Shown: positions 34,203-42,266 of the stretch, piece by piece | How positions within the stretch are numbered: position 1 is the stretch's first letter | Layout: the number at the start of each line of letters is the position of its first letter | Source of the DNA: Cytophagales bacterium | Lineage (GTDB): Bacteria; Bacteroidota; Bacteroidia; Cytophagales; 172606-1 | Direction: 5' to 3' | DNA: 64,000 nucleotides | Assembly (NCBI GenBank): GCA_030446715.1 | Contig: JAUJMU010000010.1 | Coordinates: 42,071 to 106,070 of the forward strand | Position numbers and translations under genes: made by a program | Notes under the pieces: generated by a model | Databases searched by the model: none | What the model was told of the DNA's origin: nothing | Seen by the model: the letters and a program-made list of their open reading frames with translations, nothing else

Positions 34203-36842
34203 TTAGTTCCCTTGTGAATTGGCTGGTTTTCCGGTCGGGGCCTCTGCCGGCTTGCTCCCCTGGGGTGCCTGGCCGTTGCCCGTGCCCTTGGCGGGGCGCT
34301 GACCCTGAGCAGGAGGCTGTCCGCCTGCCGGTGCCGCACCGCCCGCCGGAGCCCCTCCACCCTGAACCGCACCCTGTGCACCGTCACTGCTGCCGCCGTC
34401 TTTCAGGTCGTCGTTGTTGATGGATTTGCGGCGGCGGCGCGGCCCGTCGCTGGCGTTAAGCTTGCCGATGCGGTAACTGAAATTGATTTTAAAATTGGTA
34501 TTGTACAGTGTGTTGGTGCTCCGTTGGGTGATCAGCGGCGAGTTGAGTTCGTTGCGGATCCTGATGGAAGAGGTAAAGAAGTTTTCGGCTCCGAAGCCAA
34601 GGCTGCCTTTTTTGTTTTTCAGGTCTTTCCGCAAACTCAGGCTGTAGATGCCAAATCCGCCCTGCACGCCCTGCAACTGCACCTGACGGCCGCGGTAGAA
34701 GGAGAACATCTGCAATCCCCAGCCCCTGGTGAGGTTGTAGCTGCCGAAAAGCCGCAAGCTGGGCACCCATCCCTGGTTGCCGGCATTGAAAAGCGGATTG
34801 GGATCATTGTTTTTCAGCACGGCGTAGTATACATCAGTGCCGCCGCTGAGGGTTAGCTTGTTGGAAATATTCACGTTGGTAAAAAGGCTGAAGCCGTAGG
34901 CGTCTTCCTGACCGATGTTCTGGTAAGTGGTCAGAATGGTGTCGCCGCCGACCGGCGACCGCAGCGGTCCGATGGAGTTTTTGGTGGTGCGTGCGAAAGC
35001 GGTGAAATTCAGCGAAGTGGCTTTTACGAAAGTATTGTAACCCACCTCGAAGTTATTGGTGTACTCGGGGCCCAGTTCGGGATTGCCGATGGTGATGTTC
35101 AGCGGATTGGCCGCCTGAACGTTGGGGTTGAGGAACTGCAGGGAAGGCCGCTGAATACGCCGGTTATAGGCAGCCTTCACCGTGTTGCCGTTTTTGAGTT
35201 TCCGGGAAAGATTCACGCTGGGTACGATTACGCCGAAAGAGGGAATCTGAATTTCGCTTTCCGTATTCTGAAACTGCGCCGCGATGGTGGTGTATTCGTA
35301 GCGGGTGCCGGCTTTCAGGGTGTAGTTTTTCAGGAAACCTGCCGTGTACGACAGGTAAGCCGCGGAAATGTTCTGGTCATAGTTGAACACGTTGGACAGC
35401 CGGTTGTCGGCCACCTCGACGAAGCCACCCGTCTGACCGTCGGCCTGCAGGTACCGGAAGTCGCTGGTGACCTTGCGCATGATCCCTTTGCCGCCAAATT
35501 CCAGCAACTGGTTTTTGGCCAATGGCGTCTGGTAATCGGCCTGAATGGTGATTTCCTGATTGTAGCTGTCGTTGAGGTTTTTCAGCCGTGTGCCGGTGAA
35601 AAGATCATTCTCCATCAGCGTGTTCCGTACGAAGTCGTTGGTGCGGTTGTTACGGCTGTACTGCGTGAGCAGGTTAAATTCGCGCTGCGGCTTCTGGAAA
35701 TTGTGCGTATAGTTGAGGTTTACGTCCACGTTGCCGGAGAGGTCCGCAATGGTCACGTTCTGGAGGCTGCTGCCGGCAAAAACACCGTCCCGCAGCGACT
35801 CCGTAAACAGCCCGTCCTGCCGCACCCGGCTGTTGCGGGTTCCGAACTGCACGGAGGCATTGATGAAGTTGTTCTTGTTGATGTCGTAGTCCCAGCCCAG
35901 CGTGTAGCGGCCAAACAGATTCTGGTTGCGGGTATCAGCCTGCTGCCGGTTCACAAACTCGGTTCCGTTGCGTACACTGCGCTGGCTGTTCTCAAATTCA
36001 CCGCGGATATTGTACCCGCCCCGGCCGAAGCCACCCAGCGAGAAGCCCATTTTGCCCCGCCGGTAACTGCCGTTGATCCCGAGGTTGGAGCCCCGCAGAC
36101 CCGCGCTGCCGTCCATGCTCAGAGAAAAACCTTCCAGATTGTTCTTCTTCAGATTGATGTTGATGATCCCGCCGGAGCCTTCCGCATCGTAACGGGCCGA
36201 AGGGGAGGTGATTACTTCCACCGACCTGATCATGTCGGAAGGGATCTGCCTGAGGGCATCGGCCACGCTGCCGGCGGTGATCGTAGAGGGCCGGTTGTTG
36301 ATCAGCACCCGTACGTTCTGGCTGCCCCGCATGGATACGTTGCCGTCCATGTCCACGGTGAGCATGGGCACCCTGCGCAGTACGTCGGTGGCGTCGCCGC
36401 CCTTGTTGGTCTCGTCGGCTTCGGCGTTGTAGACTGTGCGGTCCACTTTTTCTTCCACCAGTGCCCGCTGGCCCTGTACGGTTACTTCCTGCAGCAGCTG
36501 CACCGAAGGACTGAGCAGTACAGTACCCAGTTCAACCTGATCTCTCCGGTCTTCAATCCGGACCCGGCCAAGGTTTTTGGTCTGATAGCCGATAAAGGAA
36601 ATCAGTACCTGGTATTCGCCTTCGGCTACTTTGGCAATGGTGAACCTGCCTTTTTCATCGGCGACAGTGCCGTCAACGGGCTGGTTGTTCAGCGGATTGG
36701 TGAGGGCAATAGTGGAAAACGGCACCGGTTGCTGCGTGGTGGAATCCACTACCGTACCGGTGATTTGTCCGTTGCCTTTGGGGGTCTGGGCAAGTGCAAA
36801 CTGACAAAAGGCCAGCAGTGCAATAAGTAAAATGTTTTTCAT
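34203..36842 (-). CDS. TonB-dependent outer-membrane receptor (OMP_b-brl_3 type)
   Basis: 879 residues. A signal peptide (MKNILLIALLAFCQFALAQ) is followed by a carboxypeptidase-regulatory-like domain (about 25-110), a plug domain (about 125-235, VLRRVPMLTVDMDGNVSMRG and VLINNRPSTI) and a long beta barrel to about residue 805. The tail of some 70 residues after the barrel is Gly/Pro/Ala/Gln-rich (for example GGAPAGGAAPAGGQPPAQG), unusual because barrel proteins normally end in the last strand. Its substrate is unknown. The divergent LytS/LytTR pair may regulate it; this is inference. Confidence 0.93.
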   Translation of the reverse strand: MKNILLIALLAFCQFALAQTPKGNGQITGTVVDSTTQQPVPFSTIALTNPLNNQPVDGTVADEKGRFTIAKVAEGEYQVLISFIGYQTKNLGRVRIEDRRDQVELGTVLLSPSVQLLQEVTVQGQRALVEEKVDRTVYNAEADETNKGGDATDVLRRVPMLTVDMDGNVSMRGSQNVRVLINNRPSTITAGSVADALRQIPSDMIRSVEVITSPSARYDAEGSGGIININLKKNNLEGFSLSMDGSAGLRGSNLGINGSYRRGKMGFSLGGFGRGGYNIRGEFENSQRSVRNGTEFVNRQQADTRNQNLFGRYTLGWDYDINKNNFINASVQFGTRNSRVRQDGLFTESLRDGVFAGSSLQNVTIADLSGNVDVNLNYTHNFQKPQREFNLLTQYSRNNRTNDFVRNTLMENDLFTGTRLKNLNDSYNQEITIQADYQTPLAKNQLLEFGGKGIMRKVTSDFRYLQADGQTGGFVEVADNRLSNVFNYDQNISAAYLSYTAGFLKNYTLKAGTRYEYTTIAAQFQNTESEIQIPSFGVIVPSVNLSRKLKNGNTVKAAYNRRIQRPSLQFLNPNVQAANPLNITIGNPELGPEYTNNFEVGYNTFVKATSLNFTAFARTTKNSIGPLRSPVGGDTILTTYQNIGQEDAYGFSLFTNVNISNKLTLSGGTDVYYAVLKNNDPNPLFNAGNQGWVPSLRLFGSYNLTRGWGLQMFSFYRGRQVQLQGVQGGFGIYSLSLRKDLKNKKGSLGFGAENFFTSSIRIRNELNSPLITQRSTNTLYNTNFKINFSYRIGKLNASDGPRRRRKSINNDDLKDGGSSDGAQGAVQGGGAPAGGAAPAGGQPPAQGQRPAKGTGNGQAPQGSKPAEAPTGKPANSQGN

Positions 36843-37198
36843 ATGGTTTTGAATGGTAGTAACCGGGCAGAACCGGCGTTTATAAAAACAATCAGTCCGA
36901 TAAGCTGATAATCCTTCCGATTGTTTTTACCCGATTGTTTTTACGCAAAGGAGAAAAGTTAAAAGAACTAATCCTCAGGCAAGTAAGAGGCTTTGCAGCA
37001 GTTTCTGCCGGAAATTAGACCATTGGTGCAGTAAAACCGACACTCCGGTCCAACGGCCGGCTATTGACGGTTGGCCGAGGAAAATGCCGGTATTGTCGAA
37101 GGAAACGGGGCAGGGGTATAATAACCTGACAGCCAGCTTCCGTTTCTGGCGGGAAAGGTTACCTTTATTGGATCACACATTTTTTTAGGAAAGGCTTC
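36843..37198. other. Divergent promoter region of receptor and LytS genes
   Basis: A 356-base spacer between the receptor gene (minus) and the sensor kinase (plus). It includes short direct words (GATTGTTTTTA, CCGATTGTTTTTACCC) but no clear TTTG-N-TAnnTTTG promoter. No gene. Confidence 0.4.
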
Positions 37199-38272
37199 AT
37201 GAGTACATTTATCAGTCAGAAGCGGGTAATCACCCTGCACCTCACTTTCTGGTGCGTTTACCTGTCTTTTTTCCTGTATCAGATCAGCCGGTGGAAAGTT
37301 GATCTCGGACAGACCCTCATGTTCGGGGCGGTGCAGCTCGCGTTTGCCATGATGGTGGCTTACCTGAATTATTTTTTCCTGCTGCCCCGGTTTCTGGTCC
37401 ATAAGAAGGCAGGCCGTTACCTGCTCGAATTCCTGATTCCCTTCCTGATCCTGACCACCCTCCGGGTGGCGCTGGAACGGTATCTGGCCGATGGTTTCGC
37501 CGGCAAGGCCGAATACGCCTACAGTGCCCGTTTCGTAGTACACATTGCGGCGGTTTCCCTGTTCATTACCATCTTTGTGGGCATGATCCGCTTTGCGGTG
37601 GAGTGGTTTGAATTTGAAGCCCGGAAAAAGCAAACCGAAAACGAAAAGCTGACGGCCGAACTGAATTTCCTGAAAGCGCAGATCAACCCGCACTTCCTGT
37701 TCAATACGCTCAACAACCTGTACTACCTTGCCTACACCCAGTCTCCGAACACGACTGAAGTCATTTCCCGGCTTTCGCAGATGATGCGCTACATGATTTA
37801 CGATTCCAACCACCCCCAGGTGCCGCTTTCCAGGGAGATCGAATACATGCAGAACTACATCACCCTGGAGCGGCTGCGCCTCAACGACCAGGTGCCGGTG
37901 CGGCTGGAAGTAAAGGGCAGCCCCGACGGCATCCAGATTACGCCGCTGATTTTTATTACCTTTCTGGAGAATGCCTTCAAACACGGGGTGAGCAACAGCC
38001 ATCCCGACTCATGGGTAGACGTCCTGATCGACATCCGCGAAAACGAATGTTTTTACCGGGTGCAGAACAGCAAAGTATCGCAGTCCGTTAAAACCAACGA
38101 GGAAAAGTCGGGCATCGGGCTGCAGAATGTAAAGCGCCGGCTGGAACTGAGTTATCCCAATCAGTACCTGCTGAAGGTAAGGGAAGACGATGTGTCGTAT
38201 TCCGTACAATTACACCTGACCCTTTCAGAGCATGAATTGCCTCATCGTAGAAGACGAACCGTTAGCGCGTAA
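37199..38272 (+). CDS. LytS-type membrane sensor histidine kinase
   Basis: 357 residues with four N-terminal membrane helices (to about residue 140), a short coiled coil (RKKQTENEKLTAELNFLKAQ) and the His_kinase domain: phospho-His in INPHFLFNTLNNL, FLENAFKHGV (N box) and GIGLQNVKRRLEL (G box). This family pairs with LytTR regulators. Its stop overlaps the start of the LytTR gene by 41 bases, showing translational coupling. It likely senses an envelope or extracellular signal; the signal itself is unknown. Confidence 0.93.
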   Translation: MSTFISQKRVITLHLTFWCVYLSFFLYQISRWKVDLGQTLMFGAVQLAFAMMVAYLNYFFLLPRFLVHKKAGRYLLEFLIPFLILTTLRVALERYLADGFAGKAEYAYSARFVVHIAAVSLFITIFVGMIRFAVEWFEFEARKKQTENEKLTAELNFLKAQINPHFLFNTLNNLYYLAYTQSPNTTEVISRLSQMMRYMIYDSNHPQVPLSREIEYMQNYITLERLRLNDQVPVRLEVKGSPDGIQITPLIFITFLENAFKHGVSNSHPDSWVDVLIDIRENECFYRVQNSKVSQSVKTNEEKSGIGLQNVKRRLELSYPNQYLLKVREDDVSYSVQLHLTLSEHELPHRRRRTVSA

Positions 38273-38969
38273 CCTGCTGACCGAGTACGTGCGGAAAGTG
38301 CCATCCCTGCACCTGCTGAAGGCTTGTGCCAGTCCGCTGGCCGCCATCGAAATTCTCCGCAGGGAACAGGTGGACATTCTTTTTCTCGATATCCAGATGC
38401 CCGAAATCACGGGAATCACCCTGCTTAAAATTCTCCAGAAGCGGCCACTGGTTATTCTGACCACCGCTTATTCAGAATACGCCATGGAAGGCTACGAACT
38501 TGATGTGGTGGATTACCTGCTCAAGCCGATTACCCTGGAGCGGTTCCTGAAAGCCGTGGACAAGGCCTCCCGGCGGCTGACCGGGCCCCATGCGGCGGCT
38601 GCTCAACCGGCTCCCGAAAGACCCGCCGAAACCGTGACGCCGACGCCGTTTGTGTTCGTGAAGGACGGGACCAAAATGGTGAAAGTGCGGTGGGCGGATA
38701 TCCTGTACATTGAAGGCCTGAAAGACTATGTCACCATCCACACCCGGGGGCAGAAAATCGTGACCCTACAGCGGCTCAAAACGCTGGAGTTGCAGCTGCC
38801 CGCCGAACGTTTCATCCGCATTCACCACTCCTACATTGTGGCCCTGGATGCCATTGACGTGATCCACCGGAGCGACGTGCAGATCGGCTCCACGCTGATT
38901 CCGGTCAGCGATACCTACCGGCGGGCCTTCCGCGAATTCATCGAACGCAACCAGATTCAGCCCGATTAG
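38232..38969 (+). CDS. LytTR-family response regulator
   Basis: 245 residues beginning MNCLIVEDEPLARN. An N-terminal receiver has phospho-acceptor Asp53 in ILFLDIQMPEITG and Lys in VDYLLKPI. A Pro/Ala-rich linker is followed by a C-terminal LytTR DNA-binding domain: FVFVKDGTKMVKVRW, ILYIEGLKDYVTIHT, and FIRIHHSYIVALDAI. It overlaps the 3' end of the LytS gene, so both form one transcription unit. It binds direct-repeat operators; none was identified upstream of the TonB receptor gene by eye. Confidence 0.95.
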   Translation: MNCLIVEDEPLARNLLTEYVRKVPSLHLLKACASPLAAIEILRREQVDILFLDIQMPEITGITLLKILQKRPLVILTTAYSEYAMEGYELDVVDYLLKPITLERFLKAVDKASRRLTGPHAAAAQPAPERPAETVTPTPFVFVKDGTKMVKVRWADILYIEGLKDYVTIHTRGQKIVTLQRLKTLELQLPAERFIRIHHSYIVALDAIDVIHRSDVQIGSTLIPVSDTYRRAFREFIERNQIQPD

Positions 38970-39098
38970 GAGGGGGGAGACCAGGGACCGGACAGGCATT
39001 GGTTGCAATCAAGGCGGTACTGACTCCGCCCGCTTCACAGTCACCTTACCCCTCTTAATCCATGCTCCCACAAGGCTTAGCCCTCTATATGATCTTGG

Positions 39099-39198
39099 CC
39101 CACGGTTTTAACTGTGGAGGAAGATTCCGGTTCTTGAGGAAACCGTTTAAACGGTTTTTCCTGCATAGTGCTCCTTTTCCCACGGTTAAAACCGCGGG
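39099..39198. repeat. Interspersed triple-palindrome element, copy B (inverted)
   Basis: Same three-part structure as 158-255 in reverse order. There is CCCACGG-loop-CTGTGG at 39099-39117, the 18-mer AAACCGTTTAAACGGTTT at 39140-39157, and CCCACGGTTAAAACCGCGGG at 39179-39198. The spacer AGATTCCGGTTCTTGAGG before the centre matches the complement of the copy A spacer after its centre. CAAGGCTTAG lies at 39071-39080. Confidence 0.85.
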
Positions 39199-39328
39199 CT
39201 GTGGATACCCATCCTGTTTCAGCTAAAGAATCAACCCCCGCTGGTTGGGGCGTCCCGCCTGGACCCACTTCCCTGATATATCCTCTACTGAGTCCGGACA
39301 GCTCCTGATTCCACAAGGTTCAGCTTAG

Positions 39329-39370
39329 CCCCAATACTCCCCAAAGCCCGGCCTTGCGAGAGTATTGGGG
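39329..39370. terminator. Hairpin downstream of the 39404 gene
   Basis: CCCCAATACTC and GAGTATTGGGG form an 11-bp stem with a 20-base loop, 34 bases after the minus-strand gene's stop. No T-tract follows directly, so it is only a possible terminator or a repeat palindrome. Confidence 0.45.
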
Positions 39371-39403
39371 CGGCTGGTTGGGGCGGGAACGCCTTTATTT
39401 TCA

Positions 39404-39727
39404 TCAGAAAGAGGTTTCACTGCCGGAGGTGGCGCTGCCGGCGGCTGGCCGTCCGAAGTGGGAGACGGTGGATGTTTTGGGTTCGGGGCTTCCGATTATT
39501 TCTTCCTTGGTTTCCTGTACCCGCCGCTGGTACACCTCTTCAATCTGAACGTTGAAGTTGTCGATCATCTGACCATACATGTCAGGTTGTCCTTTCAGAT
39601 TGGCGAGAATTTCGGCCTGATTGCGCAGTACAATTTCGAGCAGGGCGGCCGTATAGTCACTTCTGGTCAGGAGCTTGGCCACGAGTTGGCCGGTAGAGAT
39701 GTGGTTGTCTGATTCTTGCGATGCCAT
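39404..39727 (-). CDS. Conserved hypothetical small protein
   Basis: 107 residues from MASQESDNHISTGQLV; a longer start at 39760 adds 11 residues. The middle region is helical (QLVAKLLTRSDYTAALLEIV, then NQAEILANLKGQPD and VQIEEVYQRRVQETKEEI), followed by a low-complexity Ser/Gly/Pro tail. No signal, membrane segment or known domain. It may be a coiled-coil or four-helix adaptor; nothing more can be said. It is isolated between palindromic repeats and the sigma/SusC relic. Confidence 0.6.
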   Translation of the reverse strand: MASQESDNHISTGQLVAKLLTRSDYTAALLEIVLRNQAEILANLKGQPDMYGQMIDNFNVQIEEVYQRRVQETKEEIIGSPEPKTSTVSHFGRPAAGSATSGSETSF

Positions 39728-40182
39728 AATTGTTGGGTTTTCAGATAGGGTATACGGCAAAGCAGGTAAAATGGATGGGCAAAGGTTCTTTGCCCTTGCC
39801 CGGAATACCTTGACTCACGCAAAATACCGCCTGGCTTAAAATGCTGCCCCAGCCCTGACGGAAGCCTCTACGTTTAGGAATATCATCAGTTGCTTTCCGC
39901 ATCCGCAGCAAGAAAGTGATCCGGTTTTAATCAAATTATAATATAATTGATTATGGCAAATACTGAAGCAGTTTAAAAGCCCTTGCAAAGCCAATGCCTG
40001 ACGAAAATAGCGGATTTGTTGTATTCTGCTCAGGCTTTATTCGGACATTCCCCGCAGTAAGCCTGTTTAGCCATGTTTTTATTATTCATAGGAATTCTGG
40101 AAATATTTCACAATTTTTTACAAAGCAATTTTACCCGACGGTCGTTTGGTATTGCCGATCACTTTTGTTTTCCTTACCTTCT
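39728..40182. other. Intergenic, upstream region of a lost sigma-factor gene
   Basis: An AT-rich 455-base stretch without a gene. It should contain the promoter of the ECF-sigma fragment that starts at 40183. No consensus promoter was found by eye. Confidence 0.4.
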
Positions 40183-40850
40183 ATGGGAATGGGCCCGGTC
40201 AAAGATCCGCAGGAATTGTCCCAGCTCTGGACCAGCTTTTCCAGAATATCCATCCTTTTCTGTACCGCTACGGCTCCCCTCCTGGGAGCAGGGCTGACCC
40301 GCGATTGTATCCAGACCGTATTTCTGAACCTTTGGGCGAATTCAATTCCTGATGCCAATGCCAGCGGCACGCTGGTATTTTCGTACATTGGCTTCCTCAC
40401 CCAGGAATTGCCCATCAGCAGCCGCAGCGTCATCAACGTGACCCTGTAGCCCGACGTGAAGGCGCTGAGTGAAGTAGTGGTGGCGGGCTACGGTACCCGG
40501 GAGCGGCGCGACGTAACCGGGCCATTGGTTCTATCAGCGAAAAAGAGATCAAGGCGGGCCGGTCAACACGTTTGAACAGGCGCTGCAGGGCCGGATTGCC
40601 GGGGTACAGGTGCAGCAATCCAACTGGGCACCCGGCGGCGGGGGCCAGATCCGGGTGCGGGGCGTCGGCTCCATCACTCAGAACAGCGAGCCCTTTTATG
40701 TAGTAGACGGCGTGCCCCTGTACGACAATGACTTCTCCAACGCGTGGCCCTTGCCGGACAGGGCAGCTCCGGTCCGGGAATCAACCCCGGCGGCAGTGTG
40801 CTGGCGAGTATCAACCCCAATGACATCGAATCTACGGAACCGAAACAGGC
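40183..40850 (+). pseudogene. Fused relic of an ECF sigma factor and a SusC/RagA receptor
   Basis: The frame begins MGMGPVKDPQELSQLWTSF and DCIQTVFLNLWANS, the start and region 2 of an ECF sigma factor (the middle is out of frame). At about 40350 it passes straight into GTLVFSYIGFLTQELPI, then INVTL and a stop, then ALSEVVVAGYGTRERRDVTG and FYVVDGVPLYDNDF, the N-terminal and plug parts of a SusC protein. At least one stop and two frameshifts (near 40520 and 40740) break it, and it ends soon after NPNDIEST. In Bacteroidetes such sigma, anti-sigma and SusC genes sit together, so one deletion could have fused them. Confidence 0.8.
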
Positions 40851-40893
40851 AAAGTGTAATAAAAAAATGGTGTCCGGTTTTACCCCCGGAATT

Positions 40894-40917
40894 GCCCGCT
40901 TCCGGCGGGCTTTTTTA
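40894..40917 (+). terminator. Small terminator hairpin
   Basis: GCCCGC and GCGGGC with a short loop (TTCCG) and TTTTTTA behind. It lies between the SusC relic and the toxin-antitoxin promoter. Confidence 0.7.
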
Positions 40918-40944
40918 CTTTCCGGACTGTAGTAGGGCAATCAC

Positions 40945-40976
40945 TTGATTTTTTAACTACATCAATGGTATATTTT
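40945..40976 (+). promoter_or_regulatory. Promoter of the toxin-antitoxin-recombinase operon
   Basis: TTG at 40945-40947 and TATATTTT at 40969-40976, with 21 bases between, fit the Bacteroidetes consensus closely. The start codon of the antitoxin follows 35 bases later. Confidence 0.6.
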
Positions 40977-41011
40977 CGTATCTTGCCGAACATAAATGAA
41001 CGTTTAGAACT

Positions 41012-41227
41012 ATGCAGGTTGCCATTCTCCAAACCGAAGACAAAGCCGATCTGAAGCTGCTTGCCGAAGTTGCCCGTAAAATGGGTATCCGTTTTAAGGT
41101 GCTGACAGAAGAACAAAAGGAAGACATTGGCATGGGCCTTTTGATGAAAGAGGCTGACCGGAGCGAAAAGGTGTCTGAAAATGAGATCATGCGTAAGCTT
41201 GCGGACCCAACGATAAACGTTGTTTAG
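41012..41227 (+). CDS. Type II antitoxin
   Basis: A 71-residue protein (MQVAILQTEDKADLKLLAEV, then RKMGIRFKVLTEEQKEDI and a Glu-rich C-terminal helix). The size, the helical charged make-up and the overlap with a RelE/ParE-type toxin gene mark it as the antitoxin. It is not clearly RelB, ParD or HigA; it belongs to a class of short antitoxins frequent in Bacteroidetes. It should bind its toxin through the C-terminal part. The stop lies inside the toxin's 5' end, so the two are translationally coupled. Confidence 0.8.
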   Translation: MQVAILQTEDKADLKLLAEVARKMGIRFKVLTEEQKEDIGMGLLMKEADRSEKVSENEIMRKLADPTINVV

Positions 41228-41498
41228 GTCCGTGAAAGTAGAGTTTCTATCCCGTTTCAGTAAAGATCTGGACCGTATCACCGATCCGGCGGTGAAAGCC
41301 GACATCAAAGCTACTATTGAGCAAGTCAAAACTGCTCCCACCCAGAAGTCAATCACCAATCTGAAAAAGCTACAGGGCTATAAAACAGCCCACCGCATCC
41401 GGATCGGAAACTACCGGATCGGCGTGTTCATCGAAAAGGGAACCGTTCAGTTTACCCGCGTGGTTGACCGAAAAGACATTTATAAGGTCTTCCCGTAA
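41220..41498 (+). CDS. RelE/ParE-family toxin
   Basis: 92 residues if the TTG at 41220 is used; a GTG at 41232 would give VKVEFLSRFSKDLDRI. It has the ParE/RelE fold: SRFSKDLDRITDPAVKADI, NLKKLQGYKTAHRIRIGNYRIGV, then VQFTRVVDRKDIYKVFP. The Arg-Ile-Gly-Asn-Tyr-Arg strand is characteristic. RelE members cut mRNA in the ribosome, ParE members block gyrase; the sequence alone does not decide. It overlaps the antitoxin and is followed one base later by a serine recombinase gene. Confidence 0.88.
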   Translation: MFRSVKVEFLSRFSKDLDRITDPAVKADIKATIEQVKTAPTQKSITNLKKLQGYKTAHRIRIGNYRIGVFIEKGTVQFTRVVDRKDIYKVFP

Positions 41499-41499
41499 A

Positions 41500-42129
41500 A
41501 TGACCAAAGCCGCCCTCTATACCCGCGTATCCACTAAAAAGCAGAACACCGACCGCCAGGTGGCCGAACTTCAGGCCTACGCCCAAAAGCAGGACTTTGA
41601 AGTGGTGCTGATTGTGTCAGAAGTTGTCACCGGTTCGGCCCGCAAGGCAGAGCGGCCCGGGCTGGAGCAGATTTTCGGCCTTGCCCGGAAAGGAGAAATC
41701 TCTGAAGTCGTGTCACTGGAGCTTTCCCGCCTCGGGAGAAATGCAATGGACGTAAGGCAGATCATCATCGACCTGAACGACCTTGGCATCTGCACCCACA
41801 TTGTAAACCGGGGCCTCCGGTCACTCGATCAGAAGCGGAAAAAGGATTCAACGGTAATGCTGATCCTTGGCCTGCTGGCTGATCTTGCCGAAATGGAGAA
41901 AGAGCAGCTTGTGGAACGCATCAACTCCGGTCTGGATCAGGCGCGGCGCAAGGGCAAGAAGCTGGGACGCCCGGCCGGAGCCGGCGAGGAGCCGGACCAC
42001 ATGCTGAAGAAATACCCCGGCGTGGTGAAGGATTTAAAAGCCGGCCTTTCCATCCGGCAGATTGTGGCTACCCGGCAGGTAGCCGACAAGACTGTGCAGA
42101 AGGTAAAGAAGGCAATGGCCATCACATAA
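41500..42129 (+). CDS. Serine recombinase of the resolvase/invertase family
   Basis: 209 residues from MTKAALYTRVSTKKQ, with the nucleophile Ser11. The catalytic domain has SLELSRLGRNAMDVRQII, MLILGLLADLAEMEKEQL and RINSGLDQARRKGKKLGRP, and ends in a short HTH (LKAGLSIRQIVATRQVADKT). It is the small resolvase type, not the large integrase type. It starts one base after the toxin stop, so antitoxin, toxin and recombinase form one operon. It would catalyse inversion or deletion between short sites; none was identified. A 28-base terminator palindrome follows. Confidence 0.92.
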   Translation: MTKAALYTRVSTKKQNTDRQVAELQAYAQKQDFEVVLIVSEVVTGSARKAERPGLEQIFGLARKGEISEVVSLELSRLGRNAMDVRQIIIDLNDLGICTHIVNRGLRSLDQKRKKDSTVMLILGLLADLAEMEKEQLVERINSGLDQARRKGKKLGRPAGAGEEPDHMLKKYPGVVKDLKAGLSIRQIVATRQVADKTVQKVKKAMAIT

Positions 42130-42193
42130 GCACACCCGGCTATATCCATTCTCCTGCGAAATAAAGGCGGTTTTTCATATAGCAATCACATAA

Positions 42194-42221
42194 AAATGCC
42201 CCGGCAATTGCCGGGGCATTT
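42194..42221. terminator. Perfect 28-base palindromic terminator
   Basis: AAATGCCCCGGCAA and its exact complement TTGCCGGGGCATTT are contiguous. It serves both the recombinase operon (plus) and the integrase gene (minus). Confidence 0.85.
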
Positions 42222-42266
42222 CACGTTTCGGGCATTTTTTGTCCAGACAATTACTGCCCACTAACT

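Noticed and set aside
35703-36830. Long open frame opposite the TonB receptor
   Set aside because: It is antisense to a well-supported receptor gene, and its His/Val/Gly-rich translation has no domain.
40183-40449. Intact ECF sigma factor gene
   Set aside because: Only the N-terminus and a piece of region 2 are present, the middle is out of frame and region 4 is missing.
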